Shown here: positions 1 through 10,507 of the stretch, in pieces | How the letters are laid out: every line of letters begins with the position of its first letter | Position numbering within the stretch: position 1 is the stretch's first letter | Assembly: GCF_963678635.1 (NCBI RefSeq) | Contig: NW_026970697.1 | Location: 1-62,000, forward strand | Length of the DNA stretch: 62,000 nt | DNA from: Symsagittifera roscoffensis | Taxonomy: Eukaryota; Xenacoelomorpha; Acoela; Convolutidae | Direction: 5' to 3' | The notes under the pieces: model-generated | Databases searched by the model: none | Seen by the model: only the letters and a program-made list of their open reading frames with translations | What the model was told of the DNA's origin: nothing | Program-made: the position numbers and the translations under genes

Positions 1-941
1 ATTTTTTGTTAACCCTCTAACTGAAGATAGAAGGACGAACAGAATTTTGACAAAGTCTAATCGCAAATTAAATTAAAACGGGAAAAAAACCATGTAAAAG
101 AGAATTCTCAGAAGTGAAAACCAAAAGACAACTCGTTTATTACTATCTGAAACGATTAGGTAACATCACACAACAGTACGGAACCTATAACATAGAAATC
201 AGTTCACAAAATACATTTCATGTTAGATATCTACTTCAAAGAGACGATGTAGATATAGAATATTCTGTAGTTTTCACAAAATACATAAACTATATACAAC
301 ATCAAAATTCACAAAGAGCAATTTCAATATTCACTAAAGATGTATTTTGAATTATTTATAGTTATTCATCTATACTAGAACAAACAGAATCTCAAGGAGA
401 TTCACCAGTTCAAACGTCTAGACATACAACTGTAAGAAACGAAATTGCTTCTGTCTCCGAATTTTTAAACACAATCCGTGAAAATTTAACAAGTAACGAA
501 ATCTAGCAACATGTTAAACTTGATTTACAATAAATCTTAGCTTGGTTTTCAATTGACTATTTTACACATAATAGTGATCTTATTTCACAAGCAAGAAAAA
601 TTTTTAGACCTCAAAATACAAATGATGAAACTGTCTTAGCAGAACAATCAGGTTATGTTTGGGACCCTGAATGGTCTCATATATTGTTTGTAAACATACC
701 AACATATAAATCAAGTCAAGCAATTAGCACAAAATCTATTCACAAAAATCATGTTAAAGTTTACCCACTCACAGTTGACGCAACACCTTTAAACTATAAT
801 TCATTTCTACCCGATAGAGTAGGAAACAATAGTTTAATTTCAACCCTCATTCAACAAGAAAGCCTAAAGGGAACAAGAAACCGTACACAACAAGATATTC
901 AAACTCCATCACACCATAACATTTTGGAAGTGAAGAAATAG
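1..941 (+). pseudogene. gag N-terminal region, element A copy 1
   Basis: The reading frame is broken into pieces; the longest open parts are 114-350 (78 codons) and 684-941 (85 codons). The same pieces recur at 7137-7382 and 7680-7836 in copy 2, in the same order, so this is a real fossil coding segment. No domain is recognisable by eye. Its position ahead of a capsid-like segment and a zinc knuckle makes it the N-terminal part of Gag. Stops and frame changes are largely shared with copy 2. Confidence 0.55.
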
Positions 942-1179
942 TCGAAACAATAACAACAACAGCACAACAAAGTATCCCTCCTATACATCCAAATCTTACA
1001 TCTCCTAGATCAAAAACTCAACATTACCACATGTGACATCACAATCTACGGTAAAACCCTCCGTTGTTCCAAAACACACGCAAATGGATTACCAAATGGT
1101 GAAATCTACAAAAAAACAAAGAACATCATAAAGAAATAATGTTGCATAACGTAATTACAACTACGTAAATAGATCACAG

Positions 1180-2125
1180 ATGACTAAACCCTCTTGTACG
1201 AACACTCAAAATCAATTATTCTCACAAAGTCAAAAATTACAACAACCATCATCAAACTCAGCAAATTTTAATGAATACCCACAAACTTCACGAGATCAAA
1301 AGGAAAATTATCCATTTTTCAGCAGAACAAATATAACACACAATGAAGACATATTAGACATCGAACTTCTTATTTTAAATCTAATTATTTTTCATCCGAC
1401 GATGAAGAATTATATAATCAGAAACATCAACGATTTTCTCAAAACCAAAGACCTCGTTCTTACAACATAGATCAATTAGGTATTTTTGAACCATATACCC
1501 GAGAAGGAAAAATAGGACAACCCAGACCAATTCAAACATCCCAGAATAATATTTTTCAATCACAAAACCCTGGTAATACACAATCCTATCAACTAACTCA
1601 AATGCTTAATGAAATTCCTTTACCATATTATTTACAACAACACGAAATCACAAAAAGTCAACTTACGATTATTTCACAAATGCCAAATGCCGCAGAATCA
1701 CCACAGATGACTATGAATCCATATCTACTGAATAGTTCATCAACATCATCAATTAAACCGCTAGGCGTATTCACAGGCACAGACCCTGAATACTCTGTAG
1801 AAGATTATCTGAACGCAGACACAGCAAATTTAATTTCAAATACAGGACCTGAACCAGTAATAATGGCACTTCATCAAAATTGGATACATAGACGCTCACC
1901 GATATTGCAAACCACACTTGATGGCGCAGCCCAAAAATGGTTTTCAGTTTTACCTATACATATGAAATCAGATTGGAAAAGATTCACACGAGAATTTTCA
2001 AAAATGTTTGATTCTGAAAAAAAACAAACAACATCAAAAAGTTTTATGCAATGAAATTCGTAGACTACCAAATGAAACGATTTTAAAACTCGCAGTAAGA
2101 ATCGAAACACTAGTCCAAAAATCAT
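1180..2125 (+). pseudogene. gag: gag capsid-like segment, element A copy 1
   Basis: A Gln/Asn/Ser-rich start (1180-1470) leads into a 150-codon open part (1602-2054). That part has the look of a retrotransposon capsid: residues about 55-70 read FTGTDPEYSVEDYL, followed by a Trp- and Leu-rich helical stretch with AAQKWFSVLP. The frame breaks in an A-run near 2020 (AAAAAAAACAAACAACATC) and continues in another frame to about 2125. Copy 2 (15192-16141) keeps this part open for 175 codons, which supports a frameshift here. The assignment rests on composition, order and the following zinc knuckle. Confidence 0.65.
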
Positions 2126-2199
2126 AATAATTAAACAGTCATGATTATAAAAATACAAAAATTTTAATGATGACTCTAACACCTCAATAACGAAAATTA

Positions 2200-2535
2200 G
2201 CTATCAAAAAGAGAGCATCACATCCTTCCTCAATCCGAGAACCAGATTTAGATTTTAGAAAACTAGTTGATAAATTGGAACAAGCAGAATGAAACTAGAA
2301 AAAACAGAAAATCTCAAGTTGCAAAATTTAAATAATGTTCAAACTACTACTACACAAAATAATAAAATACAAGACTCAGATACAATTTTATCCAATGAAA
2401 TTTCTAAAATTTTGAACAATTACCAGAAAAATCCAAATTTCAAAAGTAAACGATCGTTCAAACAAGGGTGTAACTATTGTCGAAGATTTGAACACATCAT
2501 TGCTGAATGCAGACAAGATTAGCATGACAACCAAA
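2200..2535 (+). pseudogene. gag: gag nucleocapsid with CCHC zinc knuckle, element A copy 1
   Basis: The open part 2289-2522 ends in CNYCRRFEHIIAEC, a C-X2-C-X4-H-X4-C zinc knuckle of the kind that binds RNA in Gag nucleocapsid. The same motif is found in the fragment at 5900-5945 and in copy 2 at 16485-16535. A TAG stop follows the knuckle by two codons in all three copies, so it predates the duplications. The upstream part is Lys/Glu/Asn-rich. Confidence 0.75.
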
Positions 2536-2582
2536 ATAACCCTCAAAAGTACAGAGATCCAAACAAATCATTTCACCAGTAC

Positions 2583-3385
2583 ATGAAAAAAGATCTAATT
2601 TTACCTAATAGAAACACTCATTATTATAATAGTTCTGGAAAACCACTTCCAATTTTTCAAATTAATCAAGAAACCAATCACCTTATTACTCTAATTACAG
2701 AAAAAGATCACCAAACCAAAAAATTTTCCGTACTTTTTCATAAAATAGGTATAGTCGATCAAATAGTCGACATAACCAGTATCGGAATAACTATTCACTA
2801 TCAAGTTCAAACCGACCAAAAAGTTAGTTTGAAACCAGTCCCTATTCACACTCAAAGAATAGACACTATTCCAATGATAGATCAAGAAATTCCTCATAAA
2901 TCAGAAATATGAAATATTCCAACAAAAGGAATAGAAGCTACACAAATAATCGAAATCAACGATACCAGAATAACCGATCACGAGATAATTCTAACAACAG
3001 ACCAAGTTTTCAAAGATCTAATTATAACAACTATCAAAATAGATCACGTCATAACTCACAAAATAGAAAATCGGACTATAACAATAGACAGAGGAACTAC
3101 TCTCAATCACCACACAGAAATAACACATGTTATCCAGATTCTCAAAACAAAAATAGAAGCAATACACCAAAACATCAGAGACAAATAAATCAAGTACAAA
3201 GAACTGGAGACGTCAATTCAGACCCCCCTGGTATTGACAAAACAGAAAACACCGAATTGCAACTAAATCACCTCAATCGCAGCTCCACGGACAAAGAAAA
3301 AACAATCTCAGTTAACACGATAAAAGTTGAAAAAGACTACGAACCTCTTATCTATGAACAACCTATATATTCTCATGTTCATTAA
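2583..3385 (+). pseudogene. Gag C-terminal Asn/Arg/Ser/Gln-rich tail, element A copy 1
   Basis: Two overlapping open pieces (2583-2912 and 2909-3385) lie in different frames. The second is dominated by Asn, Arg, Ser, Tyr and Gln with repeated short units such as NNRSR and RNYSQSP, which suggests a disordered nucleic-acid-binding tail. It ends in an acidic stretch with a PPGID motif. The same region is at 16601-17410 in copy 2. The frame change at 2909 is probably a mutation. Confidence 0.55.
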
Positions 3386-3399
3386 AATCATGACCACTT

Positions 3400-3993
3400 T
3401 CATTTAAACTATTATACAGGACTTAAGAACAAAAACAAAACAATAGAGGAAATAGTAGAAGAAGAAGTAACGACATTACTCGAACCTGAAGAAAAATCTG
3501 TACCATGTTCTAGTACAAATCACATCTATCAAAACGTACCAAAAGAACTTCCAAGAGAAAAATTTTAGACAATTCCTTTCCTGTTAGAAAGTCCAAAAAC
3601 TAAAGAATTTCAACCACCAGATCTTGAAATTGCTTTTTTAAGAGATTCCGGAGCAGAATCAAATGTCATCAATATTCCTACCTGGAATGAAATAAAAATT
3701 TTCCATCCAAAATTAACACCTTTAAAGGAAGCCAGCAGGTTACCCACAGCATAAGGCTCAACTTCAACAAATTACGGAAAAAGGCAACTTTTCCTTGTTC
3801 CAACCAAAACAATGGAACAAAACGAACTTTTGAAAAAATCATTTAAACAAACCTTTCGTATCACTGATATAAAACACAATATCATCCGAATTCCCTTTAT
3901 CACTAAATATATACCAAATATCAATATATTAGACAGCAAAATTAATATGGAAGACAATTTTACCCTATTTACAATGAAGAACGAAAACATCTA
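3400..3993 (+). pseudogene. Aspartic protease-like segment, element A copy 1
   Basis: A frame around 3640-3670 contains LRDSGAESNVI, which matches the DSG/DTG active-site loop of retroviral-type aspartic proteases. It is followed by a hydrophobic/polar stretch including a 60-codon open piece (3812-3994). Stops at 3566-3568 and 3752-3754 interrupt it. The same order (acidic linker, DSG motif, open piece) is present at 21115-21703 in copy 2. Copy 1 has lost everything after 4072, so RT and integrase are missing. Confidence 0.6.
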
Positions 3994-4072
3994 AAACCAC
4001 TCTCAGGTTACATTTATGAATTATCGATCAAAAAAGATCATCAAATCCACAAAAAAAAAAAACAGACAACAT

Positions 4073-4221
4073 TTCCAGTTTTCTCATAAGTTTGAAATAA
4101 TTTGCCCTAATACAATTGGATCGCAGCCGGAAGGAGTTTTGGTAGAACTTAATCGGATGAAATTTAAAACGTTGACCCCAATTTACAGCGCGTTTGATGA
4201 CTTGCTTAGTTGCACATCGAC
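4073..4221 (+). other. Orphan sequence between element A and repeat R1
   Basis: Similarity to element A copy 2 stops at about 4072 and repeat R1 starts at 4222. The 149 bases between belong to neither. One frame is open throughout and runs on into R1, inside the open piece 4016-4282. The translation looks ordinary (for example FEIICPNTIGSQPEG) but I do not recognise it. It may be a piece of another element or of a host exon caught at the breakpoint. Confidence 0.35.
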
Positions 4222-4509
4222 TGGAACCAGATCCAAACTAGATTTTATTATTGGTTATTATTTGAATATTTTATCCCTATAAAATTTCAAATGCTAATCA
4301 ACCATACTCCTTCAAACGAACAACCCACTTATTTGTAAGTGCTGAAAACACTTGTAATTTCATCACCAGAGAGATGTGAATTTATATTAGAACTTAGTTG
4401 CCTCTCCAAGAGACCGACTCGTAGCAAAACTAGTATACTCTAGATCTATTGAGACTATGAGATATAAGAGTAAGATTAAGGTAGGTATTAGACTAAGAAG
4501 TTGCACGAA
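4222..4509 (+). repeat. Dispersed repeat R1, copy 1
   Basis: About 288 bases match 33960-34246 in the same orientation. Both copies begin TGGAACCAGATCCAAACT and end GTTGCACGAA, and the flanks differ. The repeat starts with TG and has a possible CA end at 4505, as LTRs do, but no target duplication is visible at either copy. Inside is an imperfect inverted repeat (4339-4350 with 4355-4366) that is perfect in copy 2. It could be a solo LTR, a SINE or another short element. Confidence 0.7.
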
Positions 4510-4980
4510 ACCTTTCTATTTAGAGTTTTATTAGCACTAAGTTTAGATTTTCATTTACTGACATAGTATCTTTGGCGCTAAACCTAACATTTGTACAAAA
4601 ACGACTGATAAAAACATCTCTAGCTATTCTCATCAAAAATCTGCAGTAAAATTAAAACATCTTGGAAAAAAATATTTTTTGAATAGAAAAATATAAAAAA
4701 TAGTTATTATAAAAAACAAATTGTTAATATATATAAATCATCTCTTCATACCAGCTTCATCACCCAAAACATAACAGCAAACTTTAAAATTACTAACATC
4801 ATCAAAATTAAAACATAATTTTTATCTTTCATTTAAATTTCTCTCTAAATTATCAAGGCTTATCCTTTTTTTACTCAAGTTAAACTTCCTTGAACAGATC
4901 ATCAAGGTTTCCCTTGGATCTTTATCTAAATTTTATTTAAATTAATTTATATTAAATGAATTTTGTATCCTGATCATCAA
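4510..4980. other. AT-rich non-coding DNA
   Basis: No coding signal is seen. Three related short strings occur near the right end: ATCAAGGCTTATCCTT (about 4852), ATCAAGGTTTCCCTTGG (about 4900) and ATCAAGGCTTATCCTTG (about 4976). The last runs into repeat R2. This may be the upstream part of R2 that its second copy has lost. Confidence 0.4.
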
Positions 4981-5406
4981 GGCTTATCCTTGAATCAGAT
5001 AGAACAATTTTGTTCTCCCCCTCACAAATTACAAAGTGTCTAACGACCTCAAACGTCGATTCACTATCCAAACCTTACACAAGACCCAGGACTAAAAAAA
5101 ATTCTAAATAAAATCAACAGTGAACTTCGGTTAGTCATCCATCACTTGATCCCCCATCTTAGCTGACCCAGGATAATACTTAAAATTAGTAAGTTTAAAA
5201 TAGTACCTAACGAACTACTTGTGTTCTAAAAACACCTGAACCTTGTGGATCGATTTACTATTCTCCAACCCTTGATCACAAATCACTACCCCTAGGTAAG
5301 ATTGAGTAAGTTAGCACCTTTACTTAGACTAGCCACGAGAAAGTAAAAATCCTTCTCACGAATCGATTTAAACTTTTCTCTCCAACTCTACAATACATGA
5401 CCCAAG
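4981..5406 (+). repeat. Direct repeat R2, copy 1 (candidate element A LTR remnant)
   Basis: The 426 bases match 6019-6451 with small indels. Both copies begin GGCTTATCCTTGAATCAG and end ACATGACCCAAG. Copy 2 stands directly before the element A leader and gag, so R2 may be part of the element A LTR. Against this, no TGG-type primer binding site follows and I see no third copy after the element A integrase. Copy 1 joins directly to an internal gag fragment. Confidence 0.65.
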
Positions 5407-6005
5407 ATTCACACGAGAATTTTCAAAATTGTTTGATTCTGAAAGAAACAAACAACATTAAAGAATTTCATGCAATGAAATTCGTAGACTACCAAAAGAA
5501 ACGAGTTTACAACTAGCAGTAAGAATCAAAACACTAGTCCAAAAATCATATTAAAAAAAACAGTAATGATTATAAAAATACAAAAATTACAGAAATTTTA
5601 ATGATGACTCTAACAACTCAATTACGAAAATTAGCTATCAAAAAGAGAGCATCACATCCTTCCTCAATCCGAGAACCAGATTTAGATTTTAGAAAACTAG
5701 TTGATAAATTGGAACAAGCAGAATGAAACTAGAAGAAACAGAAAATCTCAAGTTACAAAATTTAAAAATGTTCAAACTACTACTACACAAAATAATAATA
5801 TACAAGACTCAGATACAGATTTATCCGATGAAATTACTAAAATTTAAACATATAAGAGAAAAATCTAAATTTTGAAGGTAAATCATCGTTCAAACAAGGG
5901 TGTAACTATTGTCGAAGATTTGGACACATCATTGCTGAATGCAGACAAGATTAGCAAGACAACCAAAATAGCCCTAAAAAAACAGAGATCCAAACAAATC
6001 ATTGT
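5407..6005 (+). pseudogene. gag: Stray element A gag fragment between the two R2 repeats
   Basis: The fragment is colinear with 1988-2580 of copy 1: the end of the capsid-like segment, the linker and the CCHC knuckle (about 5900-5945). It has no intact frame. The left junction shares AAG with the end of R2. The right junction (about 6003) leaves gag at ACAAATCATT and reaches R2 copy 2 after about 15 bases. The arrangement R2, partial gag, R2 suggests a deleted element or template switching during reverse transcription. Confidence 0.7.
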
Positions 6006-6018
6006 TGTTTATCCATTA

Positions 6019-6451
6019 GGCTTATCCTTGAATCAGATAGAACAATTTTGTTCTCCCCCTCACAAATTACAAAGTGTCTAACGACCTCAAACGTCGATTC
6101 ACTATCCCAACCTTACACAAGACCCAGGACTAACAGAAATTTTTCAAAAAATTAACCAATCTAAGTAAAATCAACAGTGAACTTCCTTCACTTGATCCCC
6201 CATCTTAACTGACCCAGGATAATACTTAAAATTAGTAAATTTAAAATAGTACCTAACGAACTACTTGTGTTCTAATTACACCTGAACCTTGTGGATCGAT
6301 TTACTATTATCCAACCTTGATCACAAATCACTACCCTTAGGTAAGATTGAGTAAGTTAGCACCTTTACCTAGACTAGCCACGAGAAAGTAAAAATCATTC
6401 TCACGAATCGAATTAAACTTTTCTCTCCAACTCTACAATACATGACCCAAG
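6019..6451 (+). repeat. Direct repeat R2, copy 2 (candidate 5' LTR remnant of element A copy 2)
   Basis: It matches 4981-5406 with several small indels, the largest around 6132-6165. It lies about 530 bases upstream of the first ATG of element A copy 2, where a 5' LTR would be expected. No target duplication or clear TG...CA boundary was found. Confidence 0.6.
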
Positions 6452-6980
6452 TTAAGCTAACCTCAACAAATCGTAAGAATTAACAGCTTAAGACATTAAA
6501 AAACAATAATCCCAATCTTGAATCTGTCATCCTAAACCTTGTGTCAAGAGACAATTTAGGAAATAAACAAACAATTATACTACACAGATTTATAACTAAC
6601 GACGAAAGATACGATCTTCTAATCACTCCACATAGACAAACAATAGGAAACAAAAGAACAAAACGACCAACGCCTAGAAAGAAAATCATAATAAACAAAA
6701 ACAAATTATTCGAAAACGAATTTTAAAGCGAAGAAACGCAGTCTCCGAATCGGAAACCAGTCAAATACAAGAAACTTACAAGCTACTGTAGTCGATAAAT
6801 AAAAATCACCAAATTAGTGGTCAATTATAGTTATCCGATAGAAAAATATATCACAGTCATCAATAAAAGGAAAACGAACATAAAAAAGACATACAAAAAT
6901 AAACCGCTACGCCTAGACAATTGGAATCAACCATTAAAACACATTGAACATTACACTTTAACAGACATAAAACACAATAA
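6452..6980. other. Leader between R2 and element A copy 2 gag
   Basis: The sequence is AT-rich and has no convincing coding region. Open pieces at 6480-6704 (minus) and 6541-6726 (plus) overlap each other and have no recognisable content. Its place between R2 and the gag start suggests an untranslated leader or a decayed 5' coding part. Confidence 0.35.
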
Positions 6981-7836
6981 TGACACAAAGTGAAGAAGAA
7001 CAAGAAGGAAACTCTATTCTCCCATTTTTTGTAAACCCTCTAACTGAAGATAGAAGGACGAACAGAATTTTGACAAAGTCTAATCGCAAATTAAATTGAA
7101 ACAGGAAAAAAACCATGTAAAAGAGAATTCCCAGAAGTGAAAACCAAAGGACAAATCGTTTATTACTATCTGAAACGATTAGGTAACATCACACAACAGT
7201 ACGGAACCTATAACATAGAAATCAGTTCACCAAATACATTTCATGGTAGATATCTACTTCAAAGAGACGATGTAGATATAGAATTTTCAGTAGTTTTCAC
7301 AAAATACATAAAATATATACAACATCAAAATTCACAAAGAGCAAAGTCAATATTCACTAAAGATGTATTTTCAATTATTTAAAGTTATTTATCTATACTA
7401 GAACAAACAGAATCTCAAGCAGATTCACCAGTTCAAATGTCTAGACATACAACTGTAAGAAACAAAATTGCTTCGGTCTCCGAATTTTTAAACACAATCC
7501 GTGAAAAATTAACAAGTAACGAAATCTAGCAACATGTTGAACTTGATTTACAATAAATCTTAGCTTGTTTTTCAATTGACTATTTTACACATAATAGTGA
7601 TCTTATTTCACAAGCAAGAAAAATTTTTAGACCTCAAAATACAAATGATGAAACTGTCCTAGCAGAACAATCAGATTATGTTTGGGACCCTGAATGGTCT
7701 CATATATTGTTTGTAAACATACCAACATATATATCAAGTCAAGCATTCAGCACATCTTCTATTCACAAAAATTATGTTAAAGTTTACCCACTCACAGTTG
7801 ACGCAACACCTTTAAACTATAATCCATTTCTACCCG
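6981..7836 (+). pseudogene. gag: gag N-terminal region, element A copy 2 (left part)
   Basis: The first ATG of the element, at 6981, starts a frame reading MTQSEEEQEGNSILPFF that closes at about 7098. The next pieces are in other frames: 7137-7382 (81 codons) and about 7680-7836. The coding sequence is cut at 7836 by element B and resumes at 14810. All pieces have counterparts at 1-941. No fold is identified. Confidence 0.5.
7832..7836 (+). repeat. Target site duplication ACCCG, left of element B
   Basis: ACCCG precedes the left LTR and recurs directly after the right LTR at 14805-14809. The uninterrupted site in element A copy 1 (near 809-814, TTTCTACCCGATAGAG) has it once. This proves a clean 5-bp-duplicating insertion, as expected for a retroviral-type integrase. 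Confidence 0.95.
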
Positions 7837-8138
7837 TGACATTTGCCGAGACATAAAGGACAAAACTTGGTTGTTCGTAATAGTGAATTAATTGATTAGT
7901 TGTTTTGATTCTTGGTTTTAATTTAGATTTGGTTAGTCAAGCTCTGACTAAGAGGAACAATAAAGGTAGAATAAAGTTTACATCTAGCTAGCGATGTATC
8001 AAAACATAAGAGTGATCACACCCAGTGTGTCACTCGATAAGGCCAAACCGGTGACCTTGAACAAATTGGTATATAAATCCGCTGCATGGCTGCAAAAGAC
8101 ATTGAATAAAATGAGGTACCAAATGTCGCCTCATCACA
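7837..8138 (-). repeat. Element B LTR (3' LTR, left)
   Basis: On the minus strand it begins TGTGATGAGG and ends CAAATGTCA, giving the usual TG...CA ends. It carries a TATATAAAT string (about 8071-8079) that can act as a TATA box on either strand, and a near-palindrome around GTGATCACACCCAGTGTGTCAC. The bases just upstream in element direction (8139-8148, minus GCGGGGAA) are a short candidate polypurine tract. Confidence 0.95.
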
Positions 8139-8321
8139 TTCCCCGCGGAAGGGAAAATTTCTTGGAGAATCCAAAAATTTTTTCAAATAAATAAATAACT
8201 GCACCCCGAAGCATTATTTTTAGATAGCACCCCTATCCCGCAAAGATGCATGGTGATGAAAATAATGTTTACATAACGAAGTTTTGTAAAAAAAAGTTTG
8301 AAAGTAAGTTCTTAGCAACAT

Positions 8322-9458
8322 TCAATTTCCGTCCTGAGTTTTATCCAGCGAGAAGGAGAATGGCGCCTCCGGCGAAGTTAAGTGTGAACGGTCCCGAATG
8401 AGAGGTCGCCGTTTAGGTGACTGCGAGGATGGTAGAACACTTTGAGAGGGTAATATGTCAGCCTCCTTTTCCAGCAATTTGTTTTCTTCCACCGATTTGA
8501 CGGAGTGTCGTAATGGGTCGCCGAAGAATTTCGTGGCCTTTTTGCTACGAGATGAGGTCCTTGTACCCTCCGAATCATCAGTAGCCGGTTGAGCTTGGAG
8601 GGAAAGAGATGGAAGCGATGAATATGAGTCTGCATGTGCACTTTTTTCTGGTTGAACTGGACCCTCAGAATCGACACCGTCGAGTGGTAAATGTTGCGGA
8701 CCTGCAATCAAAGTTGTAGGGTCAACAGCCTGAGTGATGGGCGGTAGAGAGACACAAGTATCCATTGGGGACTGGCCCGGTGTGAGAGATGAGTCGCCAA
8801 ACGTGACAGGCGGTAAATCTTCATGTAACCGTAGTCGCTTTTCCATTGGGGTAGATGTCCGAATCTCCTGCGAAGCGTTCTGGTCGGAAGGACTCTCATT
8901 AGACGAATCAACAGTAAGATCTACCACCATCGGCTGTGACACGCTCGTGTTAACTGGCCGTTTTTCAAGCAATGTCGGATGAGATGAGCGAGTAACTGGC
9001 TTCTTCCCCCCACTTTTTGAAGATGGTCCTGAAGTTTGGAGACGATCACCTAGTGTGCTGTGGGTTGCTGAAAAGTTATTACTGAAGTTAGGCTTATGAC
9101 AGACATGATTTTTTCGATAAACTTTTCCCTTGTCAGTAACATAAGTGTGATCGGTGATGCAAGTAATTTTGAATTTCGCAAGCTTAAAAAGAGGTTTGCC
9201 AGACTGACGGTCTATAATTTTTCTAAACACTCTCACGCGGTTAGGATCGGATAAAAGAAGAGTTTCCAGTTTACTTGTTTTGGACTGCCGACGGGGTTGA
9301 AGGGTCGGTAAACGGCGAACATTATCCTGGGCCCCTGGAGGCGTAGTAGCTGACCGGTCTTCCGCAAAGCAGAGTGTTTTGCGAGAAAGGCCTGTTTTTA
9401 ATGACTGGGCCAAATCCGAATGACGGTTCGACAGCTCTTGTAGAATCCGCTTTCCCAC
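8322..9458 (-). pseudogene. pol: Element B integrase C-terminal extension
   Basis: This 378-codon open region continues the integrase in a shifted frame; the switch is a one-base change near 9465-9480. Residues about 80-130 are rich in Val, Lys, Tyr and Phe and probably form the C-terminal nucleic-acid-binding part. The rest is Ser/Pro/Thr-rich and looks disordered. It ends about 180 bases before the 3' LTR. No ATG is used; the apparent start is a GTG within the integrase frame, so it is not a separate gene. Confidence 0.6.
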
Positions 9459-10501
9459 ATCCGGCGGAAGGTTTCTCTTATGCTGTGTCCAATTGTTAGC
9501 CGGCGAGCAAGATCAGCTAGCGCTTTGTACGGCTCACTCTCAGCAATGTTTCCCTCTAATGAGAACATTGGGTTGAAACGTGGAGCAATCTGAGGACTGA
9601 GACTGCCTCTGGGCACCACCTTGGCACGATCTCGACTGTAGTCCTGACTAGCAATTTGATCCGGCGTTAAGAGGTTGCGCTCAAGTCTCTGTGCTGAAGT
9701 ATCAGAATGAACTATATTATGAAAAGCTTGTGACCATTCAGTATTGGGCTTACGTCCGAAGTGCATTTCAAAAGGCGACTTCTTAAGTGTAGAATGATTA
9801 CTCTTACGAATATCTTCTATTATTGGATGGAGTACTTCTTTAAAATTACCGAAATTAGGATCCAGCTGTTCGGTGCCTGACTTGCGTTTTATAGTCTGTA
9901 TCGTACGTTCGACGAGACCAGAGCCTCGATGGTCTCCGAATGGATAAAGGATATGTTTAATACCTTTACTAGAACAAAATTGTTGTACTAAGTCGTTTTT
10001 GAACCCGGAGCCGTGATCGGTCCTGATAGAATGAGGTAAACCATGAATTCGGATATAAGATTCAAGAAATTTCGTAACCTCTTTAGCCCCAGTGGTTTTT
10101 GTAGTAAGTACGGAACGAAATTTCGAGAAGCGATCAATAGCTACTAGGAGGAATATTTTCACACCTTTGTCATCCAAAATAGGACCAGCAAAATCTAACT
10201 GCAATTCCTGATTTGGCCCCGTCAACTGAGGCAAAGATTGAGCGGTATGAAAAGTTTTAACGGGTTTTAGGTTCTTACCATACAGTGTGCACTCGCGGCA
10301 CTTCTAGCAGGTGTCGACTATCTGCCGGTTCAAGAACGGCCACCAAATGTACTCTGAGGCTGACATCATGGCCTCTTGGCCCGGATGCGACCGATGAAGG
10401 CGGGCAAGGACGGCTGGCCTCAAAACTTCTGGAATGGCCAGTTTGTTGTCAATTATCACACAGTTTTTGACAACCGCTGCCTTGGGCCAAAATTGGGCCA
10501 T
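9398..10501 (-). pseudogene. pol: Element B integrase (HHCC and catalytic core)
   Basis: The N-terminal zinc domain lies in 10304-10501 (LHRSHPGQE supplies the two His). Its Cys pair is split by a TAG at 10304-10306: one Cys lies just before the stop, and KCREC follows. The core in 9398-10234 keeps all three acidic residues: D14 (LQLDFAG), D73 (RTDHGSG) and E109 (GSGLVER). The frame is the same as the upstream RT-RNase H ORF; a TGA at 10508-10510 separates them. It would integrate the cDNA copy in the nucleus. This copy cannot make a full protein. Confidence 0.9.
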
Positions 10502-10507
10502 GTAGGC

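Larger units (their letters stand above)
1..4072 (+). mobile_element. Element A copy 1: decayed Ty3/gypsy-like retroelement (gag and protease part)
   Basis: The segment is colinear with a second copy that begins near 7010 and resumes after two insertions at 14805 and 21103. It contains gag-like sequence, a zinc knuckle, an Asn/Arg/Ser/Gln-rich tail and the start of an aspartic protease. It has no intact reading frame. The left end lies outside the window. The right end is where similarity to copy 2 stops, just after the shared CAGACAACAT (copy 2 equivalent about 21772-21781). Many stop codons are shared between the copies, for example the TAG after the shared ACGAAATC near 500 and 7525. The parent was therefore probably already decayed when the copies formed. 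Confidence 0.8.
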
